64,000 nt of DNA, taken from the NCBI GenBank assembly GCA_022539475.1, contig VCMS01000092.1, positions 1-64,000 of the forward strand, written 5' to 3'. Of this stretch, positions 49,721 to 58,161 are shown one piece after another. Within the stretch, counting starts at the first letter, position 1. Each line of letters opens with the position of its first letter. The position numbers and the translations under genes were made by a program. Source of the stretch: Gracilaria domingensis (lineage: Eukaryota > Rhodophyta > Florideophyceae > Gracilariales > Gracilariaceae). Under the pieces are notes generated by a model, which was not told where the DNA came from, did not search any database, and saw nothing but the letters and a program-made list of their open reading frames with translations.

Positions 49721-50661
49721 TTCAGCCAGATGTTGTCGACCATGAAAAGAGATTACACCGATAGAAAACCATTCAAAGTACTGAAGGTGACCGAAACCGA
49801 GGTGAGTGCCTATCTCAAGAGCGGCGCACTGAGAACAGTTGTGCGGGGCGGATGGCGAGAATGCGGGCTTGCTTCGGAGATTTTAGTGCGGGGTAACAAA
49901 GAAAGAGGCCAGCCGTCGCAGAATTCTCCCTTTGAAGAGGCTCGAAGATTGCAGGTCCGGAAGTACTGTAGCAGATACCATGATACACGTTCATCTCAAA
50001 ATTGCATTTGCTCCGTTGGCAACGACACAATCGTGTGGTTTTGAACGAGACCACGTAGTCTTACGCTGCCCGTTGACAAGTGCCACACGTCGAGAAACAC
50101 TCCCACCAGTAGCTGAGCGTCAAAACCTTACTCTTCCCGACTTGATTAGACAACACCCGCATGGATTGTTGGCCTTTTTGACGAGAGAAAACTTTCTGTA
50201 GCGATAGTTTTACTACATCCTAGGAATTAGAGGATGTTGTCCGCATTAAAGAAGAGAGCCACCCGGGAAACAAGCCGTAACAATGCAGCATTGACAATGT
50301 CCGTCGTGTTATGATTCGTAACTTACATGATTATTTAAGACCAACAAAGGTTGACAAATTAGGCTAAAATGATATGGGCATCATTGCAGGCCATGCTGTT
50401 ATCGGGGAATGGCCAACCATTTGGTTGGAAGGGAAAATACGGCTCTTCTTGATTTGTTCGTTCGCTCGTTCTCGCATTCCCCTCGAACACTGAGCCCAAG
50501 GTTTTCCTGACTGGTAGTCACCTCAGTGGTAATTTTGCTCTGTTCTTCCGTATGATCCAAGCAACTTCCAATTCTCGTGTTTTGATCCGGTCATTCATTC
50601 CGGAACGCCCCCGTCTCTCAACAGAATTTGAGTTTCAGGCTTTGGGATCTAGAACGCAACT
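49721..50661. other. Intergenic region with a retroelement scrap
   Basis: This 0.94-kb stretch lies between the NLR-like and rhomboid genes. It has a non-LTR-type coding remnant near 49930-50201 and AT-rich sequence beyond, which should include both promoters. Confidence 0.4.
49930..50201 (+). pseudogene. Possible LINE-type ORF2 C-terminal remnant
   Basis: The frame reads HVVLRCPLTSATRRETL, then LPDLIRQHPHGLLAFL and a stop. This resembles the C-terminal end of many non-LTR reverse transcriptases, where a Cys/His cluster is followed by HxLLxCPxxxxxR and a short helix ending in a Phe-Leu. A Cys pair lies just before it in an overlapping frame. No reverse transcriptase core is present, so it is at most a short decayed tail. 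A chance match is possible. Confidence 0.35.
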
Positions 50662-51435
50662 ATGAATCGTCGTCGTGACTTCCGTCCAAGAGTCGAAGAT
50701 ACCTACGCCATGGGCCTCGCCTACAATCTACTCGGTCAGATTGCTGGACTGGAACGCAAGCCACCAACGACTCTATTCTTCCTTGCTCTATGCTCTGCAA
50801 TTTTCGTTCTACCATACATTCCTGTGTTTGTTGATATTCCAAGAGAGTTTAGTAGAGCATATGAACAAGCGCTTTACTGGACTGCTATCCGCACGGCATG
50901 CTTGATTCCGGCGAAAATAGTATCGTATGGTGGCGAAATGTACCGCATTGTTCTTTCAACACTAGTGCATGCAGACAGTTTGCATTTGATTTTCAACTTG
51001 ACAAGCTTTCTGTACAAGGGAGCCGTTCTGGAAGCTGTGCTCGGTTCTTTCCATCTCTTTGCTATTATTGTGTATCTGATGCTATCATCATCCGCGTTGT
51101 ACGTTTTGACGGCCATCATTGCAACCGAAAGCAGGATGGATCCGTCTATAATGTACAACTGTTGCGTGGGGTTTTCAGGCGTAATCTTTGGACTGAAAGT
51201 ATTGGTGAACTCAGATGATGTTTACGCGCGCCAGACTGAAGACATATTTGATTTCAGCCTTCCCAAACAAGCTGTGTGGGCCGAGCTATTCTTGGCCTCC
51301 CTCTCTTCTCCGCGAGTCAGTTTTCTTGGACACCTTTGTGGGATCGTGGCTGGTTACATGTACCTCAAGTTTGCTACAATGGTAGGTTTGATGAAACGGA
51401 GACCAACGGCGCCGCCACGGTGGAGGTACGAATGA
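50662..51435 (+). CDS. Rhomboid intramembrane protease, RHBDD1/RHBDL4-like
   Basis: The product has 257 residues and about six membrane spans. The catalytic Ser is S172 in VGFSGVIFGLKVL and the catalytic His is H224 in FLGHLCGIVAGYMYL. Both match the RHBDD1/RHBDL4 subgroup of ER rhomboids, which clip unstable membrane proteins for ER-associated degradation. The conserved HADSLHLIFNLTSF loop, with the family's H-x(n)-N pair, is at 103-116. No extra ubiquitin-binding tail is evident; the C-terminus RRPTAPPRWRYE is short and basic. It is one exon and starts at the only ATG in a good position. Confidence 0.88.
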   Translation: MNRRRDFRPRVEDTYAMGLAYNLLGQIAGLERKPPTTLFFLALCSAIFVLPYIPVFVDIPREFSRAYEQALYWTAIRTACLIPAKIVSYGGEMYRIVLSTLVHADSLHLIFNLTSFLYKGAVLEAVLGSFHLFAIIVYLMLSSSALYVLTAIIATESRMDPSIMYNCCVGFSGVIFGLKVLVNSDDVYARQTEDIFDFSLPKQAVWAELFLASLSSPRVSFLGHLCGIVAGYMYLKFATMVGLMKRRPTAPPRWRYE

Positions 51436-51584
51436 GTCTCATTCAATGAGAAACGCGTGCTTACGAGAGCGCCGTGCCTTACATCGCTGTGCCCGATTTT
51501 ACACGTGATCTTGCCCGCCACTCGGCGCGCTGGAGGCGGACACTTTTGCACCTCGCGGCTCACGGCGGCGAGACAACGCACGCG

Positions 51585-52643
51585 ATGTCCTCGGCGCCTA
51601 TGACAGACTTTCTGCGCCGCGCATGCCGTCGCGGCATGGCGTCGCTGCGCGCCGCGCCGCCGCTCGAGGACTCGTTCGGTCGCCGCCACACATACCTGCG
51701 CATGTCGCTGACGGACCGCTGCAATCTACGCTGCGCGTACTGCATGCCGCTGCACCCTGAGTACTCGCCCAAGCCGCACCTGCTGACCACGCCCGAGGTG
51801 CTTCGTCTCATCGATGTGTTCCGCGCCACCGGCGTCGACAAGCTGCGTCTTACGGGCGGCGAGCCACTCATGCGCCAGGACCTACCTCAGATTATTGCCG
51901 CCGCGTCCCCGCATTTGCCCGTGTCGATCACCACCAACGGCGTGTTACTGTCCCGTCGCCTGCCCGAGTTGATGGACGCCGGTCTGTCGGCTGTCAACCT
52001 CAGCCTCGACTCGTTGTGTCCTCATACCTTTTCACTGCTCACACGCCGCCCGCCCGCCACGCACGCGCGAGTATTGCGTGCGCTCGACGACGCGTTGCAA
52101 CAGCCCTCGCTCGCCGTGAAGCTCAATGTCGTCGTGATGTCGCCCATCAACGACTCGTCGCTACCGCAATTCGCCGCACTCACGGAGCACCAACCGCTCG
52201 ACGTGCGCTTCATTGAGTACATGCCATTCGACGGAAACGAGTGGCATCACGGCTCGTTCGTGCCCTACTCGCACATGGTGCAGAACTTGGCCCGCCATTA
52301 TGGACGTCTGCAACACGAGCCCACCCATGCTGCGGACACTTCCAAGTACTACCGCATACCTGGTTTCGCCGGTCGCATTGGCTTCATTTCCAGCATGAGC
52401 GACCATTTTTGCGCCGGTTGCAACCGACTGCGCGTCACCGCTGACGGTGCGCTAAAGACATGTCTGTTTGGTGAGCACGAGCTTTCGCTGCGTGACCTTA
52501 TGCGCAATGGAGCTTCAGATCATGAGCTCCTGGAAGCCATTCGTCACGCCTTGCAGCTTAAGAACTTTTCGCTAGGGGGCAAGCGCGATATGCATGCTCT
52601 TGCTGCGGCCGACAATCGTAGTATGGTACGGATTGGTGGCTGA
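51585..52643 (+). CDS. GTP 3',8-cyclase (MoaA/MOCS1A/CNX2), molybdenum cofactor biosynthesis
   Basis: The product is 352 residues from the ATG at 51585; the open frame extends upstream from a GTG. This radical SAM enzyme carries out the first step of molybdenum cofactor synthesis in mitochondria. It shows the N-terminal cluster CNLRCAYC, the SAM-binding LRLTGGEPL, and the second cluster CAGCNRLR plus a third Cys in LKTCLF. The C-terminal Gly-Gly (RIGG) is essential in this family. The first 30 residues (MSSAPMTDFLRRACRRGMASLRAA) form a basic amphipathic mitochondrial leader. GC is clearly higher than in the flanking genes. It ends 94 bp from the convergent protoporphyrinogen oxidase. Confidence 0.93.
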   Translation: MSSAPMTDFLRRACRRGMASLRAAPPLEDSFGRRHTYLRMSLTDRCNLRCAYCMPLHPEYSPKPHLLTTPEVLRLIDVFRATGVDKLRLTGGEPLMRQDLPQIIAAASPHLPVSITTNGVLLSRRLPELMDAGLSAVNLSLDSLCPHTFSLLTRRPPATHARVLRALDDALQQPSLAVKLNVVVMSPINDSSLPQFAALTEHQPLDVRFIEYMPFDGNEWHHGSFVPYSHMVQNLARHYGRLQHEPTHAADTSKYYRIPGFAGRIGFISSMSDHFCAGCNRLRVTADGALKTCLFGEHELSLRDLMRNGASDHELLEAIRHALQLKNFSLGGKRDMHALAAADNRSMVRIGG

Positions 52644-52737
52644 AAGACTTATTGCGTCCATTACCATCAACAGTCGCTACGCTGTAACTTTACACATGTT
52701 TCACTGCGAGTTCTTATTTCGCAACGAGCTAACATAC

Positions 52738-54336
52738 CTATTTGCTCACCGCTGCCATTCGGCTCACATACTCTGCAATTCGCGGCGCATAGTCTGCGCC
52801 CCACGCCACACAGTCACCGAACGCAACTCCGTGTACATAGTTTCCGCCAAGGAACACGCCCTCGTGGTCTTTCAGTGCTTCGAAAGCTGCATCTAAAACT
52901 TTTTGATGCCCGAGATTGTACTGCGGGATAGCGCGCTCCCATCTCCTCGCACCTACCACCACAGGCTTCACTTGTGATCCGTTCTTCAGTAGAATGCGTT
53001 TCACATCATTGTCAACCGCCTGTACCACTTCTTCCTCACTCAGTTCCTTAATGCCCTCATCTCGTGCGCCTCCTATGTACGACAGAAGCAGTTCCATATC
53101 ATCAGGCGCCCTACCAGGGAATAAAACACTCGACCATATAGTACCCAATGTCCTGATTCCCAGTTTTCGTGGAATGAGGTTCCCGAATCCGCGCAGCGGT
53201 TTCTTGAACTCAGACTTTGGATAGCCCAGCGTTATGCTCCACACTGGGGGATAGTACACCTTTTCCAGAGCCGTGACTTCTGGTGCAAGGTTTTTGAGCG
53301 TGGAGGCAGCTATACCGGCAGGTGTGGTCATTGCTATAGCTTTTGTCAAAACCTCTTTTCGCCCTTCAGGTGTTTCAAACACCGCCTTGTACATAGAATC
53401 TTCTGCGCGTGTTACATCCACTAGTCGCCATTCAAGCTTGATCTTATCGCCAAGCTGGGCACGAATAGTGTTCGGAAGCATAGCCAATCCATCCTTAAAG
53501 CTTCCCAACGCGCCGCCTTTCCATTTGGGCAAGTCCTCATCCGGTGGGTTTTGTTCACGTTCCCGTTTCTTCTCGCCAATTCTAATGATACCACCTTCCA
53601 GAATACCCTGCGTACCACCGAGCTTTGTGAGTGCGAATATCTTTTTGAAGGCGGATTGCATGGCAAGTTTAGAAGGATCTCCCGCATAGACACCGCTGAC
53701 AAACGGATCAATCATTTTTTCGAATACTTCGCGTCCAAGGTGACGCGTGATGAAGTCCTTGACAGTCTCCTCGCCCCTAGGTGGGGGAAGTACGAAGCCC
53801 AAGGCACCAAGTCCCGCGCGAATGGCGCCAGGTAGGGAGAGTAACCTGAATGTCGGGATGTCCTGCGGACCCAAAGGTAAAGCAAAAAGTTTATCATCCC
53901 AGTACACAAATCGCGGTAATGTGGAATCGGCCAGTACCAGTTGATCTTTTAGACCTACATCAACTGCAAGTCGCATGATTGGCTCCGACGGTTGGAATGT
54001 ATTGGGGCCTTCTTCCCATATATAGCCATTCTGCTTGCGTGATATGACATTTCCGCCTACGACAGAGCGAGCTTCGGTGGTGAGAACGTTTAAGTGTGGG
54101 TGATGCTTGTGTAGATTGAAGGAGAGGGAACTGCCTGATATTCCCGTGCCAATGACGAGCACGTCGAGTGATGTTGTACTCGTCTGCGTAGATGCGGGAG
54201 TGGGGTCTGCCACGGTCATGCGAAGGCGGCGCGTTGTGGGAGCGACATGGATGGAACGGCGGGTTGTGGTCAGAGTGAGGTGACGACCATTGTGACCCGG
54301 TAACGAGATAGGCGCGATGAAGGTCGGGAGCGCCAT
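52738..54336 (-). CDS. Protoporphyrinogen oxidase, plastid type
   Basis: The product has 532 residues. It is a FAD enzyme that oxidises protoporphyrinogen IX to protoporphyrin IX, the last step shared by heme and chlorophyll synthesis. A leader of about 50 residues ends in RRLRMTVADP. The FAD dinucleotide fold VLVIGTGISGSSLSFNL follows at about residues 58-74. Further family signs are GPNTFQPSEPIMRLAVDVGL, IDPFVSGVYAGDPSKLAMQSAF and the C-terminal FLGGNYVHGVAFGDCVAWG. Its Met-Val-type cleavage region resembles the FAS1 protein nearby. It is one exon. Confidence 0.93.
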   Translation of the reverse strand: MALPTFIAPISLPGHNGRHLTLTTTRRSIHVAPTTRRLRMTVADPTPASTQTSTTSLDVLVIGTGISGSSLSFNLHKHHPHLNVLTTEARSVVGGNVISRKQNGYIWEEGPNTFQPSEPIMRLAVDVGLKDQLVLADSTLPRFVYWDDKLFALPLGPQDIPTFRLLSLPGAIRAGLGALGFVLPPPRGEETVKDFITRHLGREVFEKMIDPFVSGVYAGDPSKLAMQSAFKKIFALTKLGGTQGILEGGIIRIGEKKREREQNPPDEDLPKWKGGALGSFKDGLAMLPNTIRAQLGDKIKLEWRLVDVTRAEDSMYKAVFETPEGRKEVLTKAIAMTTPAGIAASTLKNLAPEVTALEKVYYPPVWSITLGYPKSEFKKPLRGFGNLIPRKLGIRTLGTIWSSVLFPGRAPDDMELLLSYIGGARDEGIKELSEEEVVQAVDNDVKRILLKNGSQVKPVVVGARRWERAIPQYNLGHQKVLDAAFEALKDHEGVFLGGNYVHGVAFGDCVAWGADYAPRIAEYVSRMAAVSK

Positions 54337-54677
54337 AGTGAAGTGCGTTGGCGGAATTTGAACTGGTAAGATGGATCAAGGGCGTACAGGCGCGAGCTGA
54401 CCGTATCTGCTGGTAAGGATATCGGAGTTGCGAGGGAGTGTGGCATTGGGTTCAAAAGGATACGATATCGCTGTGGCTGCACCTTCACCTGCAACAAGAC
54501 GCCCCAACAAGACGAGCTCCAGTAGATCGGGCAGATGTGTCAAACGAACAGTGCCAACAGTGCTAGCGCTCCACTTGGGCCAATAGAAATCGGCACCATT
54601 TTGCATCGTCCGGCGGTTCCAAAGATCAATTGATCATCCGAGCACGCAATCAACGTTCAGCAGAGACCGAAGGAACA
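54337..54677. promoter_or_regulatory. Divergent promoter region of protoporphyrinogen oxidase and pseudouridine synthase
   Basis: These 341 bp between two divergent ATGs must hold both promoters. No specific element is recognised. Confidence 0.4.
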
Positions 54678-55865
54678 ATGCGCGTGATCCGTCATTCTTT
54701 CGCTCGTTCACCTCACCGTCACGCCTCTCGTCTTCTCCCCAGCCCTCCCTCTTCACCCATCAAAATGCCCTTCATATGCGTACCCCCTCTGCGCTTACGG
54801 CTGCCTCGCCTACGCACCACCGCCACTCTCACAGGCCCCTCATCGCAGCGACATCCGACACGTCCACCGTCAGCATTGCGCAGTCGCCAGCACACCAAGC
54901 GGAAAGTCGCACTACTCCTTGCGTACGACGGAGCGCTCTATCACGGTCTACAGCGAAACCATGGCGTACTCACGATCTCTGACGTGCTAGAAACCGCGCT
55001 ATACAAGGCAAGTGCCATCTCGTCATGTAACGTCGGCGACCTGAACAAGGTCCAATGGCAGGTGGCCGCTCGTACCGACCGCGGCGTCAGTGCCGCTGCT
55101 AATGTGGTGTCGGCCAAGCTCATGTTTTGTCGCGATGAGCTGTGTGCTGGCGATGCTTTGCAACGAACGGAGCAACGCGTGCGTTCTTTCCTTCCGGCAC
55201 ATGTCAATCTGTACGCTATTTCGCGCGTCACGGGCAGCTTTTCTGCGCGCGCTAGTTGTAGTCATCGCTCGTATCAGTATATGCTACCTTTGAGTGCGCT
55301 GGGAGGCACGTCGTTAGAAACATTTGATCACATCTTGCGACAGTTTAAGGGAACACATTATTTCCATAACTATACGGTTGGCTCTGATCATTGCGTGCCA
55401 CCAAGAAGTCAGGCCAGACGTTATGTCATGCAATGTGCGTGCGATCAAACACCGATTCGTGCCTCGTTACCATCGCTGAGCAAGCCAGTGGAGTGGATCA
55501 CTATTCACGTCATGGGGCAGAGTTTCATGCTGCATCAGATCCGCAAGATGGTAAGTTTAGCGCTCATGACTGCGTTGAACCGCGTTCCACAAGACTCAAT
55601 CAGTCGTTCTTTTCGTCCGGACACGTATATCAATATTCCGCCTGCCCCAGCTGCTGGCTTGTTTCTCAATTCTTGCTACTTTGATTGGTATAACCGACGA
55701 CACGGATCAGCGTTAGAACAGCCATTATCCCTTGCGCAATTCGATCAGCAGCGAGAATTGTTCAAAGAACAGTTCATCCTTCCTTCTATTGCAAAGCGGG
55801 AAGTCGAAGAGGATACCATGGGAGTTTACTTCCGTACCATCGAAGCACATCCCACAACTTTCTGA
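54678..55865 (+). CDS. tRNA pseudouridine synthase, TruA/PUS1 family
   Basis: The product is 395 residues from the ATG at 54678; the frame upstream starts at TTG. It isomerises uridines in tRNA to pseudouridine. Visible signs are VALLLAYDGALYHGLQRN at the start of the catalytic fold, the catalytic Asp in AARTDRGVSAAANVVSAK, the LPAHVNLYAISRVTGSFSARASCSHRSYQY segment, and GQSFMLHQIRKMV near the end. The first 60-70 residues are Arg/Ser/Pro/Thr-rich and may direct the protein to an organelle. Eukaryotic PUS1 and PUS3 share these motifs, so the exact target site is open. Confidence 0.92.
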   Translation: MRVIRHSFARSPHRHASRLLPSPPSSPIKMPFICVPPLRLRLPRLRTTATLTGPSSQRHPTRPPSALRSRQHTKRKVALLLAYDGALYHGLQRNHGVLTISDVLETALYKASAISSCNVGDLNKVQWQVAARTDRGVSAAANVVSAKLMFCRDELCAGDALQRTEQRVRSFLPAHVNLYAISRVTGSFSARASCSHRSYQYMLPLSALGGTSLETFDHILRQFKGTHYFHNYTVGSDHCVPPRSQARRYVMQCACDQTPIRASLPSLSKPVEWITIHVMGQSFMLHQIRKMVSLALMTALNRVPQDSISRSFRPDTYINIPPAPAAGLFLNSCYFDWYNRRHGSALEQPLSLAQFDQQRELFKEQFILPSIAKREVEEDTMGVYFRTIEAHPTTF

Positions 55866-56155
55866 CTAAAACGGGCAACCAAGATACATCTAACACACTA
55901 ACTTTGCACACGTGATGACACGTTCATATAAGCTGGTTGTTTCGGCAAGCGTTCACATTCGCAATCGCCTCTTTATCATCGTTCGAGTTACTATTGGCTG
56001 ACCAAATAGTGCTGGCGAAGCAATCGTCGTATACGCTCAACACGAGCTTTCTGTCGTTGTCTCTCTTTGAACAAACTGTTGAACCACTTCCCCTCCCATC
56101 CACTTCAGCGGCAAACCAAACCATCAATCAGCAAATACATGATTTACCCCATTCC

Positions 56156-56947
56156 TTAAATTGTGAGAGCAGAAGAAGAAGCTGAACCAGGCAAGGGGTC
56201 AATTCCCAATGCCTGGCGCGGCTGGATCAGCTTACCGTATACATCAAGTACTAAGGAACTCGGGAAGCTCTTTGTAACAGGGCCAGTTGGTTGTGGGGTA
56301 AATGAGCTCGGTATCAACACTGAGCCAATGACGTGAATGACGCCATTCGAACAAGGCACGTCCGTCTTGATAATTCGAGCCGAACCGGCAGAAAGTTTCT
56401 TGTTGTAACCCATAAGGGTTATTGGTTCGCCTGCAAACGTCTCGGTTGTGATACTGCCAGCAGCTGCCAAAGCACCGGACGACAGATTACCCTTCACAAC
56501 ATGATAAGCCAGAACCTTGCGCAACTCCTGGCGATTCTCAGGGCGTAGCAAACCACCAAGTATAGAGAAGCCATGAGGTTCAAGCAGTGAAACAAACGCA
56601 GAATCGGTGGGCGCAAGCACAGTGAAAGGACCACCTTTTGCCAGCTCGTAGTCGAGTCCAGTCTCCTTCAGGAGCGAGACTAGCGTGGAGAATAACGGCA
56701 CAGCCGCGGCTGTTTCCACAATGTCGGACACGGCGGTTTGCTTGAACGCTTGTCCGAAACGATCACCGGCGTATGGAACTCCGGCCGCGCCGTACCCGCT
56801 GCCGGTGTATGGGTACGCTACCATTCGCAGCGGCGCACGCGCGGGCGCTTCGGAAGAACGAGGCCGTAGCGGCGTTACGGCGGACGCATGGTGGACATGT
56901 GTTCCGGTGAAAGTGGAGAGCGGGGTCTGTGGGATGAAGGCGGACAT
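56156..56947 (-). CDS. FAS1 (fasciclin)-domain protein with plastid-type leader
   Basis: The product has 263 residues. One FAS1 domain spans about residues 72-215, with VSDIVETAAAVPLFSTLVSLLKETGL, then FTVLAPTDSAFVSL (the H1 region), YHVVKGNLSS and GVIHVIGSVLIP (the H2 region). The first 43 residues lack acidic residues apart from a single Glu and run up to APLRMVAYPYTG. This fits a stroma or thylakoid-lumen leader better than a secretory signal. FAS1 proteins are usually adhesive extracellular proteins, but cyanobacteria and algal plastids also have them. A role in the plastid is inferred. It converges with the pseudouridine synthase gene (290 bp apart). Confidence 0.85.
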   Translation of the reverse strand: MSAFIPQTPLSTFTGTHVHHASAVTPLRPRSSEAPARAPLRMVAYPYTGSGYGAAGVPYAGDRFGQAFKQTAVSDIVETAAAVPLFSTLVSLLKETGLDYELAKGGPFTVLAPTDSAFVSLLEPHGFSILGGLLRPENRQELRKVLAYHVVKGNLSSGALAAAGSITTETFAGEPITLMGYNKKLSAGSARIIKTDVPCSNGVIHVIGSVLIPSSFTPQPTGPVTKSFPSSLVLDVYGKLIQPRQALGIDPLPGSASSSALTI

Positions 56948-57267
56948 TGCGTGCGGCTCAGTGAAACGCGTGGGGACGGGAGGAGCGCGTGGCGGTGGAG
57001 AGAGTCAGCGGCAGCTGCGATGGCTGCCGGACGGGGCGAGTGGATAATGTTGGATAGGGCAATGCGCCCAGTGAGCAGCAGCGAGATCGACCGGCGCCAA
57101 TGACCGTACAGATATTTTGACGGTTGGGTGTAAAAATTGGCGAGCTCGTGCCAAAACATTCTCACAAACCCGAAACTTTTCACCAAACTAGACGAAAAAG
57201 CTACCCATCGCTGCCATCTTCGTCGGCATCGAACAACATCCGTAGTTGAGCGGGCCAACAAGAAAAA
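56948..57267. promoter_or_regulatory. Divergent promoter region of the FAS1 gene and LSM7
   Basis: These 320 bp lie between two divergent start codons. No specific element is recognised. Confidence 0.35.
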
Positions 57268-57750
57268 ATGGTGAGTTGCGCTTTCATTCTGCGGCGCGTC
57301 GAAGATTAATCCCTAACCCATGTGTATGTAGAGTCAGCACGAAAAGCACGAGAAGCACGACAGGCAGCGAAAGAATCCGCAACACAAGGTCATCTTAGAT
57401 CTGTCCAAACATGTCAACAAGGAGGTACAGGTTCATCTCACAGGCGGCCGTCAAATACGAGGCGTTTTGAAAGGTTGGGATCCTCTTTTGAATCTCGTGC
57501 TTGACGATGTCGTAGAACAACTAAGAGGTGCGTCTCGCAAGCTTGTCTTACATCCCAGCCCTATTTTGCATCTATTGCCAATCTCTTGCTGACCATGCTT
57601 TGCATAGACTCTGTTGATGCGTACAAACTCAGCGGAAAGCAGAGAAAACTCGGCCTGCTCGTTGCAAGAGGCACTTCTGTGATGACCATTGCTCCTGTTG
57701 ACGGTCTGGAACAAATAGAAAACCCATTTCTCACTCAACCAGTTGTCTAA
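57268..57750 (+). CDS. LSM7: U6 snRNA-associated Sm-like protein LSm7 (three exons)
   Basis: Coding exons are 57268-57270, 57332-57527 and 57608-57750, giving 113 residues. The introns are 61 bp (GTGAGT...TAG) and 80 bp (GTGCGT...TAG), with CTAAC- or CTGAC-type branch sites. The protein carries Sm motif 1 (VILDLSKHVNKEVQVHLTGGRQIRGVLKGWDPLLNLVLDDV) and Sm motif 2 (GLLVARGTSVMTIAPVDG), and LKGWDPLLNLVLD singles out LSm7. It belongs to the LSm1-7 ring (mRNA decay) and the LSm2-8 ring (U6 snRNA). The N-terminal extension is His/Lys/Glu-rich (HEKHEKHDRQRK). The first coding exon is the start codon alone. Confidence 0.93.
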
Positions 57751-58161
57751 ACTATTCTCATTCTAGTTCTGTTCCCGCGAACAATGGCAGTTCAGTCCCA
57801 GTAAGTCGGCCTTCCCGCGGCTCGATGAACAGAACTAAACGGCGAATTACCGCGCAAGCGAACCAACAAGCGCAGTATTTGTACAACTAAACCATCTCGT
57901 CATCCTACCCACGCAACTGCGTCTGCAGGCCGTGCAGACTCTGCACGGCCTGCCGATAAGCACTCTAGCGCACCTCTGCGAGGCAAAATTTTTTGCTGCC
58001 CCCGTTTTGCCCCTGACACAGAGAACAAGCCATCTGACTGTCATAGACCTTGACCGTCACACATGTGCCCCGTCACGGTAAAGCTTTCGACCTCGCTCTG
58101 TCTAATCATGCCGATACCCTGAACTGCTTCAGATGCTCAACCAGTGTGCACCTGTTTTGAC
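57751..58161. other. Intergenic region with a strong palindrome
   Basis: These 411 bp lie between LSM7 and the isomerase-like gene. The notable content is a 29-base inverted repeat at 57925-57953. Confidence 0.5.
57925..57953. repeat. Perfect 14-bp inverted repeat with a single-base spacer
   Basis: GCAGGCCGTGCAGA, then C at 57939, then its exact reverse complement. It is GC-rich, so it would form a very stable hairpin or cruciform. Confidence 0.9.
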
